From: Siphonodentalium dalli
Lineage: Eukaryota > Mollusca > Scaphopoda > Gadilida > Siphonodentaliidae
DNA length: 64,000 nucleotides
Assembly (NCBI GenBank): GCA_032622095.1
Contig: CP136064.1
Span: 7,243,512 to 7,307,511, forward strand
Direction: 5' to 3'
Shown here: in pieces, positions 23,831-37,600 of the stretch
Layout: each line of letters opens with the position of its first letter
How positions within the stretch are numbered: position 1 is the first letter of the stretch
Position numbers and translations under genes: made by a program
The notes under the pieces: generated by a model
The model's input: only the letters and a program-made list of their open reading frames with translations
Database searches by the model: none
What the model was told of the DNA's origin: nothing

Positions 23831-25139
23831 GTGTATTATGAATAAAGCTTGGTTTCACATGCATAAGGAAAATATATAGAGATATTTAATAACTAGGTGA
23901 AGAAGCTCGCATCCTATTTTGATAAACATGCGTGTGCTATCAATGAATGCCTTGTTATAAAGGCGTGCCTTTTTAGAAAAGCTGTAATGCTATGATCGAG
24001 TTATATATAATGCTCGGCTATTCACACAATTTTAGCTTTTCTGAAGATTACCTTCTGTGGAATTCCGTGCATTCCTAAAACATATTCTGTTTATAATCCG
24101 GAATTTTGAAAAGCTAAACTGAATTTAAAAAGTGGATAGTTAAAAGAGTGTTATTTTACACACATTGGCTTTTCTGACATCCCCTGTACAGCTCTGCGTG
24201 TGCTATGAATTAATAATGCCCTGTTAAATATTTCTATTTGAGTGTGTATAAATTGGCCAACAATAGTGTACAATGCAAATTTAATACAGATGCGTCCGTA
24301 ATTGCGACTTGTGCTAGAAAGACTCCCCTCTTGTGTCATATAGCCCGTATTGTCATTTTTCGTATTTGTTTTGTATATAATATAATATTATTGTGAATTT
24401 TAAATAAAACACCCCTGTTTCAAATGTATTCTTCCAATTCATTCCATTCAAGCTCACATACAATCGCCATAATTATACACATGCATGTATAACAAGTTTT
24501 GGTGTGATTAATTCACAGTTCATGGGTACAATTGGCCTTTATGATTAGTTAACGATATTCATCAGTGCATCGTTTGCATGTAGGCATACCACGAAGTGTT
24601 CACCAACATAGGATGCAACGTCTAGGGTGCAAATGGTCGTGACACGAATAGGTGTTGTTCCGGTACATAGCCGAATTACCAGTTACCGATGACTATCAAA
24701 TTATTCATTCAAATAAATTCTATGGAATGTAAAATTAACGTTTAGACGCCTTCAACACCAATGGGCAACCGTGTGTGATATTTACTGCATATTTGCTCTA
24801 CATATCTTAAAAATCACTACACGATAAATGAAATAGTCAAACTACAGTTTGGTGGTGATTATTGCGAAAATGAAAGATATGAAAAGTAGCAGAAACATTA
24901 CCCGAAACATTACTTTACAAACTTGTAAAGCATATTGTTAACATAACTATTGATGAAATGTATATTACCAAAGATAAATATGTTCATTGCATTTCCGTCT
25001 GTTGATTTGTTGATAACAAAATATGTTAATTTCATCATCACTTGTAAATATGTTGATTCTTAATTCAAATAAAAGTTATGTTGCTAAAACAGTGTTTTTT
25101 ATGGGCCCCACATTTCACAATAATCCAACACCCAATAAG
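23831..25139. other. intergenic AT-rich sequence
   Basis: No gene is recognised. Apart from the hairpin piece at 24648, no repeat structure is visible by eye. Confidence 0.4.
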
Positions 25140-25412
25140 GTGCACAAATTGTATATTTTTTTTACAATTTTTAATAAATTTTTCTCACACTCTTTAAGAA
25201 TTTTTATCAATTTTTCTCACATACTTTAAGAATTTTTATCAATTTTTCTCACATTCTTTAACAATTTGTTACGGTTTTTTTTTTTGCATTTTTTTACATT
25301 CTTTAACAATTATAAAAAATAATATAAAATTTGTTAGGCCAAAGCATTCTCTTATATATGTGAGGCGACCTATGGTCGACTCGCATATATAAGAGAATGC
25401 ATTGGCACAGGG
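25140..25412. mobile_element. partial MITE: T-rich spacer plus one core palindrome
   Basis: The TTTTTCTCACATTCTTTAAC spacer repeats lead into the GTCGAC-centred palindrome (25335-25405) and end CACAGGGTA. The 5' half and carrier ends are missing. Confidence 0.7.
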
Positions 25413-27310
25413 TATTGACGATCTTGTCTTTGCTCTGCGGTGAAAGTCATACCTGTATTGGAATAGAGGGATTGACTCATATGGAAAGCTCTTCCATGGG
25501 CATGTAGTGTATGGAACAGATGATACATTTTTTCAACTCTGCAATGCTGTCGCCACGATATGGTCTTCAACCCCTGACGCATTTATTCGATACACTGTCA
25601 GGACACGCAATTTGGACATGGAACTCTGAACTCGGGATCACTCTGGGTATGGAACCCCTGTCGGCGGTAACTCTGTGACCCGAGCCAGGGATGGGCCAGG
25701 GAGAGTGTTGTTCATACTACTGATGTGTGCTTTATACATCTATTGAAGGCAATTGGGAGAAAATTTATCGTTTTAAACGTCGAATTTCTTTGGAAACGCG
25801 AACAATAAAACAGGATATATCTAGTGTTTTTAAGTGGATATCGAAAAGTATGTCATTCGCGAAATAAGGATTTCATTTGTCTCTCATGACATGAAGTTCT
25901 GTTTCTTTGTTGCTGTCCTTGTTGGTGGTGAATGCAGAGACAATAGCGACTGTCTAGACGATATCAGATACTATCACTGTAAAGATGGCGTACGTCAATG
26001 CCAGTTACACTGATCCAAACACCTTCCGGTGCAGCACAATACCACTATAGATTTACGATGTGTGGGTGGGTACCACTATAGATTTACAATTTTCCGGTTG
26101 GTACCGCTATAGATGGTACCCTGTGCCAATTTGATGTCTTAATTAACAACTGTGCAAGACTTATCGACAATAAAAGCAAATACGACCATATAACCAAGAC
26201 GTTAATTAGTGAACATATAATGCCTTTTCAGTTTAGAATGGAATACAAATGTGCGCTCTGAAGTTTCAGACGTTACAAAAATACATCATAACCACGAGCT
26301 AGGGTGGGATGTACATATCCAGTGACGTCACAAGTTAGGAGCGTGTAAAATTCTTTAAAGAGATATATAGCGGGTGCGTTTTGTTTAATAACTAAGTGTA
26401 GTTGTCTATTTCAGGAATTAAATTCGTTTTATATAACCAACGTTACTGTTGGGATATGGATATTACATGTTTATTCCAAGACTGATTATATGGTGAATGG
26501 TTCAGAGTTGTGGCCATTCCCTGAAATTAGAGTGAGCATTGTTAAAGATAGTTGATACTTGAGCATGTTAGTGATTAATAACATACCATTGAAGAGTATC
26601 CATAACATTGCAATAAATTATCTTTAATGGGTACCAAAATGACCGTCTAATTGTAAAATTGTAATAAATTATCTTTAATAGGTACATGTACGTATTGCCA
26701 GATATATTTTTCAACCACATACATGCCATACGTACCAAAATCGCGTGAATGCCGTTATGGGCGATCTGAAGTGCATATTGCCCTGGCATACAAGGTAAAG
26801 ATAACGATTTCTAGGCCAATGCATTCTCTTGTATAAGAGAATGCATTGGCACAGGGTTTTCTAAAAAAATCGGTAAGCTCCAGTTATGAAAAGGTTAATC
26901 AATTATAGGACGGGTGGTGTGTAATAAACACAGTGTGTTAATGGGTTTGTCGAATCGGCATCAGTTTCATCATCGCGAAAGGATATTAACTGGAGACTGC
27001 GCCTCTCGTTCTACCCTTCCGCACTGGAACTCGTGACGTATCGACAACCCATTAACAATCATGTGAGACGACTATTTTCTATTTCCAAACGAATTTGCAG
27101 CAACAAATCCACAACATATTTAGCCACCAATTAGACAAGAAACATGCCATACTACAGTCAGCTTCAATTGAGCCAGCTAATCGTGTGCGCTCATTCTAAA
27201 TCACGTTGGGTAAAAGTTTACCCAACCTAACACAATGGTGCATATAGCACCATGTGTACGTTGGGTATTTACCCAATGTTGAATGTTTTTACTCAACGCA
27301 GAATAACAAT
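25413..27310. other. intergenic sequence, only repeat scraps
   Basis: Holds short duplications around 26060-26110 (ACCACTATAGATTTACGAT) and 26600-26690 (AATAAATTATCTTTAAT). No gene is recognised. Confidence 0.4.
26813..26859. mobile_element. minimal core-palindrome remnant
   Basis: Only AGGCCAATGCATTCTCTTGT and its inverted arm with CACAGGG remain; the central GTCGAC segment is gone. Shows the MITE core can persist as a ~45-bp hairpin. Confidence 0.65.
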
Positions 27311-27316
27311 TTACCT

Positions 27317-27965
27317 TTATCTATACATGACTATTATTCTAGTCATATCTCAAACAAATGAGAGTTATGTACAATGTGCGCGCCTTTACAGTTTACATGA
27401 CCCAGATACACGCACCAGTGCATGTCAAACAAATAAGCTATACCAGTTTACAATTGCATACACTGTGCACGTAAATAAAGACATGAAATACTAATTGCAA
27501 TTTTGTTTCTGGCCTGATACCACTGAAGGACATGCCGGGCATATACACTTTACGCTAGAGTCCAGACAGACAGGTAAGTGATTCCGTTATTATTCGTGCA
27601 TGTTATTCGCTATTTTGATGTCCCACCACATATTATGGTATAGTATGTTATGCTTGTCAGAGAGGTTTTTAAATCTATACATGACTATTATTCTAGTCAC
27701 ATCTCAAACAAATTAGAATTATGTACAATGTGCGCGCCTTTACAGTCTACACGACCCAGATACTCGCACCAGTTCATGCCAAACAAATAGGCTATATCAG
27801 TTTACGCAAATAATCACATTAAATACTATACCTGTAATTTTGTTTCTCGCCTGATACCACTGAAGGACGTGCAGGGCATATATATACACTTTACGCTAGA
27901 GTCTAGACAGACAGGTAAGTGGTTCCGTTATTATTCGTGCATGGTATTCGCTATTTTGTGTGTGT
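27317..27965 (+). promoter_or_regulatory. duplicated candidate promoter/5' exon of gene 2
   Basis: Two direct copies (about 27317-27640 and 27671-27965, ~350 bp apart) each contain a TATA-like run (GGGCATATACACTTTACGC; GGGCATATATATACACTTTA) and, 25-35 bp later, AGACAGACAG|GTAAGTG, an ideal splice donor at 27574 and 27915. A possible acceptor at 29685 lies just before the gene 2 ATG. Together this could be a duplicated non-coding first exon. It is inference; no transcript evidence. Confidence 0.35.
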
Positions 27966-28509
27966 GGAGGCTCTCTATTCATATGCAGGTAGGTGTGTAA
28001 GTGTGGAGCACAACCAATAAGGGCTTGACTTGAACGTTGGAACATATTATATTTATATAATAATACAAAAGGGATTGGGGCACACGTTTTGTCAGCTTAC
28101 TGTAGGATTTTGTAATGCTATCCAGTTCCCATTGCTATATTACTATGGATTATGATTGATTTTCACTTGGAAATCCCCCCGCCCAACGTTGGTTGGGGCT
28201 TTTGCAACTACACACCCATGTTGGCGAGCGACATGTTCAAGTCCGAGAAACATTCGATTTGCACCAAGAGTAACTGTTCATCTTCTACTTCGGCAACATT
28301 GCATTGTTTACAGATGCGCAGGTGATGCTGTGTCGGTTCTGGTTTCGTATATCTGCCCTTATCTACCTCTAGTCAGAGTACATTCGTTACTATGCGCCAA
28401 CTCGGGCATCGCCAGACGACCACTCCAACCGATGAATGGCAAGTTATTGATAGTTTCCTTACCATGATCACTTTATTGAATTGATTTAAAATAAAGTATC
28501 CTCAAACAT

Positions 28510-29600
28510 TTCAAATTGCACGAGGGACTGCTGTAGAACATGTTTACTTGTATATAACTGAATCCATTTGCACCGATCGGGTGATATATAGAACCTGTAT
28601 ACATGTATATAACTGAATCCATTTGCACCGAGTGACTGATGTAGAACCCGTATACATGTCTAGAAATGCATACATTTGCACTGAGAGTCTGATGTAGAAC
28701 CCGTATGCACACATGTATATAACTGAATCCATTTGCACTGAGAGGCTCATGTAGAACCCGTATGTAAACATGTATATAACTTAATCCATTTGCACTGAGA
28801 GGCTCATGTAGAACCCGTATGTACACCTGTATGTTAATACATCCATTTGCACTTATATCTGATGTAGATCACTTATGTATACATCATATTAATGCGTCCA
28901 TTTGCACTCAGATTCTGATGCAGAACCCGTATGTACACATGTATATAAATGCACCAATTTGCAATGAGAGGCTGATGTAGAATCCGTACGAATACATGTA
29001 TAGAACTGAACCCATTTGCACCGAGGGGCTGATGTAGAACCCTTATGTACACATGTATATAAATGCATCCATTCGCGCTGATATTCTGATATAGAACCGG
29101 TATGTATACTCGTATATAACTGAATCTATTCGCACTGAGATTATGATGCAGAACCCGTATTCTGAATCAGAAACCGTATGTACACATGTATATAAATGCA
29201 CCATATTGCAATGAGAGGCTGATGTATAATCCGTCTGTATACATGTATATAAATGCACCAATTTGTAATCAGAGACTGGTGAATGTGTACATTGTATATA
29301 ACTGAACCCATTTCCACCGAGGGGATGATGTTGAACCCATATGTATACATGTATATAACTGAACACATTTGCAGTGAGAGGCCGATGTAGAGTCAGTATG
29401 TATACAAGTATATAACTGAAGCATTGGCACTGAGATTCTGATGTAGAACATGTATGCATGTATATAATGGAATCTGTTGTCACCGAGGGTTTGATGTAGA
29501 TCCCAGATCTCATGCACCCATTTTTAATGAGAGGCCGAAGTAGAGCCCGTATGTATACATGTATATAACTGAAAATCCATTTGGACTGAGAGACCGCGAA
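28510..29600. repeat. ~58-bp minisatellite upstream of gene 2 start
   Basis: Roughly 18 diverged units of the form TGTAGAACCCGTATGTACAC, ATGTATATAACTGAATCCAT, TTGCACTGAGAGGC. It ends about 125 bp before the ATG and is followed by a 23-bp C run (29620-29642). Open frames on the minus strand here are repeat artefacts. Confidence 0.85.
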
Positions 29601-29726
29601 TTGGCAGTGTGAAATATCAAAGCCCCCCCCCCCCCCCCCCCCCTACGCTCCGTCGACATGATTCGTGGTTGTATTTGCTTTGCAGGACGCCGACAAAGGT
29701 TCCGCCGTTGATGATATTCTGAGAAG

Positions 29727-29865
29727 ATGATTCCGCGATGGCTGAAATGGACCCTGGTTGTGGTGGTGATCGCGGTCAGTTTGCGCCATGTAATACACAT
29801 CAGACTGGGGCGAACGAAGTGGAATATAGCAACACATATTAACACAACCTACGACTATATAGTCG
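29727..29865 (+). CDS. gene 2 exon 1 (start codon, hydrophobic N-terminus)
   Basis: ATG at 29727-29729; donor GTAAGT at 29866. It encodes [20 protein letters not shown] and ends TTYDYIV plus one base, which joins exon 2 to complete the YDYIVVGAGSAG nucleotide-binding strand. A possible 3' splice site (TTTGCTTTGCAG ending 29685) just upstream suggests a 5'-UTR intron. Confidence 0.88.
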
Positions 29866-32800
29866 GTAAGTTCATGGGCTAACTAACCATTTTCTAATTT
29901 AAGTTAACCAGTTGTTATGTACTTAATGTATCCCCCATTCAGTTATATGAAAGTATAAATCGGAATAGTCTATTATTTATCTGGAGGGGTGTTCAGGAAA
30001 TATAAGCAGACGGCAGACAAACACGTAGATAATACAAGTGCAGATCGATTGCTATTAATTGGTGGGGAATGTACATTCAACAATTCTCGTTGTAAACATT
30101 GCGAGCAATTGTACCACAATCAAGTAGACCATGTGTTCTTGCACTGCTTCTCTCCCGCATAATTACTGATCTAAAAAAACCAGTTATGTTATCGAATAAT
30201 TAATTAATAGCAACCACAAGGCTTTATACCTAAGGCAGGTGAATGACGTCATATATTGTTTTCTATATCCATCAGTGATTTTTCAAGATCGCGGGTATAG
30301 ATTTTGCAATAATTGCCACGCGACTTCCGGTTAGCAACCGTGTGGAGATTTTAAAAAAAACGCGGAATTGGAAATGAAGCATCGCGATAAAAATGAAAGT
30401 AACTACTTCACAACTTACGAAGAATTCACATGTGATTTAAGTCTATTAATTTCGTTTAGACCAATTTCGTTGGTCAGCTTAATGAACACGAAAATGAAGA
30501 AGTCATGACGATAATCCAGACAAGATTTTACAATCCGCGACAATTTGGCATGTCGTTTCCGTCGTGACCACTGCATGATGTTACATAAATTATTCTTAGC
30601 GTTATGTCGCCGAAAAAGGGCAAATTTGAGGCACATCATGTGTGGTTGCTCCACTATGTGTCACGTACGATTCATATTATCTTCGATGTGTCGACATTCC
30701 TAAGTATCGATCACTTAACGCCACAATATTTCTTGATGCTTTCATTTGGCTTCCAGTCGCTGAGTGGGATGGCTTCCTCGACCGGCGGTGAAATTTTTGT
30801 AGAATGTTTTTCGTTCATGTGCACCATTTATTTCTCGTCTGTGTACCATCAAACACGTGCAGCGAGAAAGAGCACTGTTGTTATTGGTAGAGCACGCATG
30901 TATAACGTCATGTTATCCTGAATATCACACCATCGTATTGTCTCTATATTATGTAATTGTATGTCATGTTGTATATATTGTATCCCTTGAGTGGAAGAAT
31001 GTACAAACAATCTCTTTTCTATGTTTTATTCACACAAACAAATATGTGTAGTCTTGAAATCAGGTTATTAAAAAAGAAAATGTGTTGCTGAAACTGTGGC
31101 CAGGAAGAGATGGACTATCGTTAAAGGTACAAAATCCGATTCGATTTTCCCCATCTCATCAGATTCCAACAACAACATCAACATTCCTTGAAATACCGCT
31201 TCAGTTATCAGAATATATCAGAACCGATTAATTGCCAAAAGATAATGCTAACTACTGTCAACTAGAGAACAACATTGTCTAAATTTTATTATATATCAAC
31301 ATTTTGTTCAATGCTATTTGGTATCGATGAAAGCGATCGGCATCCGTCGAATATTTGCCAGGCCGCCCAATATTCCATGTGGAGAAAAATAACACAAATC
31401 GATATCTGATAACTCTGAGTTTAATGGGTGGGTTCCTCGACTCGAATCTGATATGTTTTACCACCGAAGCCGAAGAAATGATAATGTCTGTGTAGAATGG
31501 CATATTAATTTTGTCAGCTACATAATGTAGGTGTACACTGAAAAAAGTTACAAACACACACTTTTTCACAATATTTTGAGAGCTACTAGACTTTTTTTCT
31601 GATGTTTCCAAAGAATTATTCTATGTTATTTCCTGATGCTGTCATACGTGATATGGTGTTTTTATTTTAAAGGGACCCAAGGCCCTACAGTGAGTAAATG
31701 TGCCAAAAATATAAAAGTCTGTAAAAAAACATCACCATCATAAAGAAGATATTAATTTTATATTGGTATATCTCCAATAACGACATTTTACGTGTTGAAA
31801 CTATTTAAGAAATAACTTGCAGATTGATTTTGATCATTGGATTTTGACCGGCAGAGTAATTAACCCTTTACCCAACAAACCGGCCAAAACCGGCCAAATA
31901 AAGCTTCAACAGCCTAAAATATCTTCGGTCTGTCTCAATAGAACCATACAAATATGGATATCATTGGAACCGGCTCCTTGACCACATTGTGATAGTTACA
32001 GTTATGCCCTGTGCCAATGCATTCTCTTATATACGCGAGTCGACCATAGGTTGCCTCGCATATATAAGAGAATGCATTGGCCTAAAAAAATCGTTTTTTA
32101 ACACTTTTTACCATTTTTTCTTACATTCTTTAACAATTTTATATAATTTTTAATGTGTTAAGCCAATGCATTCTCTTATATATGCGAGGCGACCTATGGT
32201 CGACTCGCATATATAAGAGAATGCATTGGCACAGGGCCCTTCTGTTGGGTAAAGGGTTAAATCGGATTATGTGTCTTTAAACAATAATTATAAAATATTC
32301 CAGTTGGTGCAGGGAGCGCAGGAGCCGTTGTTGCTAGTCGACTCAGTGAAGACAAGAATAATCGAGTTCTGCTGCTGGAGGCTGGATCATCTGACCTCGA
32401 TGACGTCATGTACGATATACCTCTGCTCACGTTACTCAATCAGAATAGAGAAGGCGACTGGGCGTACAAGACTGTACCACAAGAGGGCGCTTGTTTATCC
32501 CTGAAAGACAAGGTGAGCGACAGAGTTATGTCCCATCCCTATGCTGGATAGACCACTTCCATTGCGTGCCAGTACATATTTTTTGAATAGGAAATTCCAT
32601 GGAAATTCGATAAAAATAGCTGTCACCGCATGTATCTGGATGATGCCATGAACCTCTACTCTGGATAACGCCCGTGGAAATCATATTCCGGTAATACAAA
32701 ATTTGGGAACTTTGACAGGGAATCTTATAAAGTCGAAAATATAACGCGGAGAATTTCTTAGTTATTATCTGTTCCTTAATAATGAAGGTGTGTATATAAA

Positions 32801-34637
32801 GGTCCCGTCTCGAAATGGTATTCTTTCTGTGACTTTTGTCAGCCGATATCACTATAAACATTGAATTAATTACCCAGGATAAATTCCATAAGTGTAAGCG
32901 ACGCAAGGAAAAGACGCCCACAAAGAAACTTATATTGCGAAACTTCGAGTTGGGACCGTAAGTACATTAACCCTTTACCCAACAGAATGGCCCTGTGCCA
33001 ATGCATTCTCTTATATATGCGAGTCGACCATAGGTCGCCTCGCATATATAAGAGAATGCATTGGCTTAACACATTAAAAATTATAAAATTGTTAAAGAAT
33101 GTAAGAAAAAATGGTAAAAAGTGTTAAAAAAAGATTTTTTTTTTAGGCCAATGCATTCTCTTATATATGCGAGGCGACCTATGGTCGACTCGCATATATA
33201 AGAGAATGCATTGGCACAGGGCATAACTGTAACTATCACAATGTGGTCAAGGAGCCGGTTCCAATGATATCCATATTTGTTTGGTTCTATTGAGACAGAC
33301 CGAAGATATTTTAGGCTGTTGAAGCTTTATTTGGCCGGTTTTGGCCGGTTTGTTGGGTAAAGGGTTAAGTACATTAATAAGGAACAGATAATAACTAAGA
33401 AATATATTCCCCACGTTATTCTTTCGACTTTACAAGGTTCTTTGTCAAAACTTCAAAACTTTCCCAGTTGTGTACTGGTGGAATATTATATGTACGGAGC
33501 TAGTCAGAGTAGAGATCAATGACATGGTCACCAAAATATGTCTCATGACATTGTCGTTTCTAATCATGTCAAACTTTTCTGTTAAACGGACTTCTACATT
33601 TTGTCTACGTAATATTGGAAGGAGGTATAAGATAGGTTGACACATACACGAAATATTGATATACCGGCTCCGTGTGCTCTGAGAAATACTTTCCATCGTC
33701 ACAGCCAATTTCCAGCTGTTTTAATTTTTCGCATGAATCAAACGCTCTTTATTTCTACCATATCCGGAATAGACTAACAAGGAACGCTCTTTTTTGCTCC
33801 ATGTCGCGCAAATGGACGTTTTTGTTCAGGATCCAAATATCATGTTCAAAGTTGTATTGTTTATGACATCAGTGCGTCATTATGGGACATAGCTAATGAT
33901 CATAGAAAGGTAGTTCAATTATTTATCGACCTATTGCGATACCGGGAACATATTCAAAATCGAATATTATAAGGTGAATTTTGAACGCAAACCGCCAAGT
34001 GGCTTTAACGAATCGAGTGGGTTCACGCTTACACAACATCAATTCCGACTAATTTGATTTGATCCGCCAATTTCCAATTTAATATTAACATTTAAGTTCT
34101 CAGTATAATTATTATTGTCTTTAATTTGTAACCGACAACAATCTTGAACAAAGCATGTACAAAAAATATTCCTTGCAATGTACAAGTTATGGCAGTGATC
34201 TAGCCAGAGTAGTGTTGATACATGTTTGAAGACCAAGACAAAACTTGCGTGTGAGAGAACAAGACATTCTATTGTAGTAGCCAACTGCTCTGCCCAATCA
34301 AACACAGTCAATCAAAGGCAACCAACCGCGATCATCGTGATTCTGATTGATGAACTGGCAGATAGATTGACTGAAGTCGTTCAATGGTAAAGTAGTCTGC
34401 GCTATTTAGACACGAGAAATTATAGATGCTAATTTAAAAGTACTAAAATGTTATCAGATTTGTGCGATGCAATAATTTGCGAACCAGATGTACACGAGTA
34501 AACACATGTATGAATTAGAAGATAGATGACATACCGGGGGTCCAACAATGTAAATAAGTGTATGTACCACCATAACCAAAAATATATGATCTTCGCCACC
34601 ACTATATATCAAAATATTCATCATCAACATCATCATG

Positions 34638-34668
<31 letters not shown>

Positions 34669-37600
34669 TAACTAATACTATTTTGTTAACTTACTAATGC
34701 GCTTATGTTACATATAAGGATTAACTGTCATGTGGACTGTTTTTATGGAGATGAAACGGTGGGGTAAGTGGACATAACTTGTGTAAAACCCGAAGGGTTT
34801 TACATACAAGTTATGACCACTTACCTCACTGTTACATCTCCATAAAAATAGTCCACATGACAGTTAATCCTTATATTTATATACATTTAGCGAAAAAGCC
34901 ACTTTAGTAAATTTATTTAAATCGAAAAGTGTATCGTGACAAGATCAGCCCAAAATACCCAATAGCACCCTTGGCAAAAGTTAATAGGAACAATTTCTCT
35001 TCATATTGAAACCCGATGATGTATTAAGTCAGTCCTGCGCGAGTCCAAATGCGCCCAAAACATTACGCGTTCTTCTTTCCAAACCTAATGACGTATCGAT
35101 GGTATTATTAGCTTGGTGTTATGATGCGTTGCGCATTCACCGAGAAATAACTGCAACTAGCCACGTGGGCGCCGACCAATCAGAATGCTGGATTTAGTGA
35201 TGACAACACTTAGTGTGTAAATATATTGATTTATGGCTAAGGCATAATAAAACATTGAAACGTTAGACAACTCTGCCTTGATGTTTGGTGAAGATATGTA
35301 ACAATTTTCATAGGGGGCGCATCCCGTTTGAAATAATGATAACGACAAGGTCCACATAACTTCTTAACTTTTAAAGGGGTACTGTACGCTAAATCCGACA
35401 ATTTATGGGACACTCTCCTATTATAAACAACAGCATATTTGCAACAAATGAATGAATTTGAGCCATGTATGAGTTCCAAATAATTCGTGTGCTATGTAAA
35501 ACACATGGTAAATATAAGGAAAATTAATTTATGTCTCCAGTAATTAATTCATTTTCATTATAATTACCATGTGTGTTATATTATTATAATTACCATGTGT
35601 GTTATATCATTATAATTACCATGTGTGTTATATCATTATAATTACCATGTGTGTTATATCATTATAATTACCATCTGTGTTATATCATTATAATTACCAT
35701 GTGTGTTATATCATTATAATTACCATGTGTGTTATATCATTACAATTACCATGTGTGTTATATCATTATAATTACCATGTGTGTTATATCATTATAATTA
35801 CCATGTGTGCTATATCATTATAATTACCATGTGTGTTATATCATTATAATTACCATGTGTGTTATATCATTATAATTACCATGTGTGTTATATCATTATA
35901 ATTACCATGTGTGTTATATCATTATAATTACCATGTGTGTTATGTCAATATAATTACCATGTGTGTTATATCATTATAATTACCATGTGTGTTATATCAT
36001 TATAATTACCATGTGTTTTATATCGATAATAGATCACACGAGTGTAATTTGCACTAATCCATGGCTCAAATTCATTCACTTGTTACATATATTATGTTGA
36101 GTATATAATGAGATGGCCCCATAACTGACCGGATTTAGGGTCCAGTACCCCTTAAATATATGTACATAGAAGCTTTGATATTCAGCTGCATTGTAATTAT
36201 TTGTCCTGAAAGGAGCACAAATATATACAAGTGTTCAGATAAAGATCCGGAAGATCTGCGTGCGCCTATGTGTGTTAAAAATACATCGCTACCTTTCATT
36301 CTACCATAATGCACTGCGCGACGCCTAGGTGTGTTAAAAATACATCGCTACCTTTGCATTCTACCATAATGCACTGCGCGACGCCTAGGTGTGTTAAAAA
36401 TACATCGCTACCTTTGCATTCTACCATAATGCACTGCGCGACGCCTAGGTGTGTTAAAAATACATCGCTACCTTTGCATTCTACCATAATGCACTGCGAG
36501 ACGCCCAGGTGTGTTAAAAATACACCGCTACCTTTCATTCTACCATAATGCTCTGCGCGACGCCTAGGTGTGTTAAAAATACATCGCTACCTTTCATTCT
36601 ACCATAATGCACTGCGCGACGCCTAGGTGTGTTAAAAATACATCGCTACCTTTCATTCTACCATAATGCACTGCGAGACGCCCAGGTGTGTTAAAAATAC
36701 ATCGCTACCTTTCATTCTACCATAATGCACTGCGCGACGCCTAGGTGTGTTAAAAATACATCGCTACCTTTCATTCTACCATAATGCACTGCGAGACGCC
36801 CAGGTGTGTTAAAAATACACCGCTACCTTTCATTCTACCATAATGCTCTGCGCGACGCCTAGGTGTGTTAAAAATACATCGCTACCTTTCATTCTACCAT
36901 AATGCACTGCGAGACGCCTAGGTGTGTTAAAAATACATCGCTACCTTTCATTCTACCATAATGCACTGCGCGACGCCTAGGTGTGTTAAAAATACATCGC
37001 TACCTTTCATTCTACCATAATGCACTGCGAGACGCCTAGGTGTGTTAAAAATACATCGCTACCTTTCATTCTACCATAATACACTGCGCGACGCCCAGGT
37101 GTGTTAAAAATACATCGCTACCTCTGCATTCTACCATAATGCACTGCGCGACGCCCAGGTGTGTTAAAAATACACCGCTACCTTTGCATTCTACCATAAT
37201 GCACTGCGCGACGCCTAGGTGTGTTAAAAATACATCACTACCTTAGCATTCTACCATAATGCTCTGCGCGACGCCTAGGTGTGTTAAAAATACATCGCTA
37301 CCTTTCATTCTACCATAATGCACTGCGCGACGCCTAGGTGTGTTAAAAATACATCGCTACCTTTCATTCTACCATAATGAACTGCGCGACGCCTAGGTGT
37401 GTTAAAAATATATCGCTACCTTTCATTCTACCATAATGCACTGCGCGACGCCTAGGTGTGTTAAAAATATATCGCTACCTTTCATTCTACCATAATGCAC
37501 TGCGCGACGCCTAGGTGTGTTAAAAATACATCGCTACCTTTGCATTCTACCATAATGCACTGCGCGACGCCTAGGTGTGTTAAAAATACAGCGCTACCTT

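Noticed and set aside
28473-29517. Minus-strand frames with repeated 'SANGFSYIHVYIRVLH' wording
   Set aside because: Products of the ~58-bp minisatellite upstream of gene 2; units vary in length and break the frame.
30415-30921. Possible gene in intron 1 of gene 2 (79 and 105 codons on opposite strands)
   Set aside because: The two overlap head-to-head, neither matches a family I know, and codon usage looks random.
36296-36548. Overlapping open frames on both strands encoding a 20-residue repeat ([20 protein letters not shown])
   Set aside because: The frames exist only where the unit is exactly 60 bp; 59-bp units destroy them, and the array is intronic.
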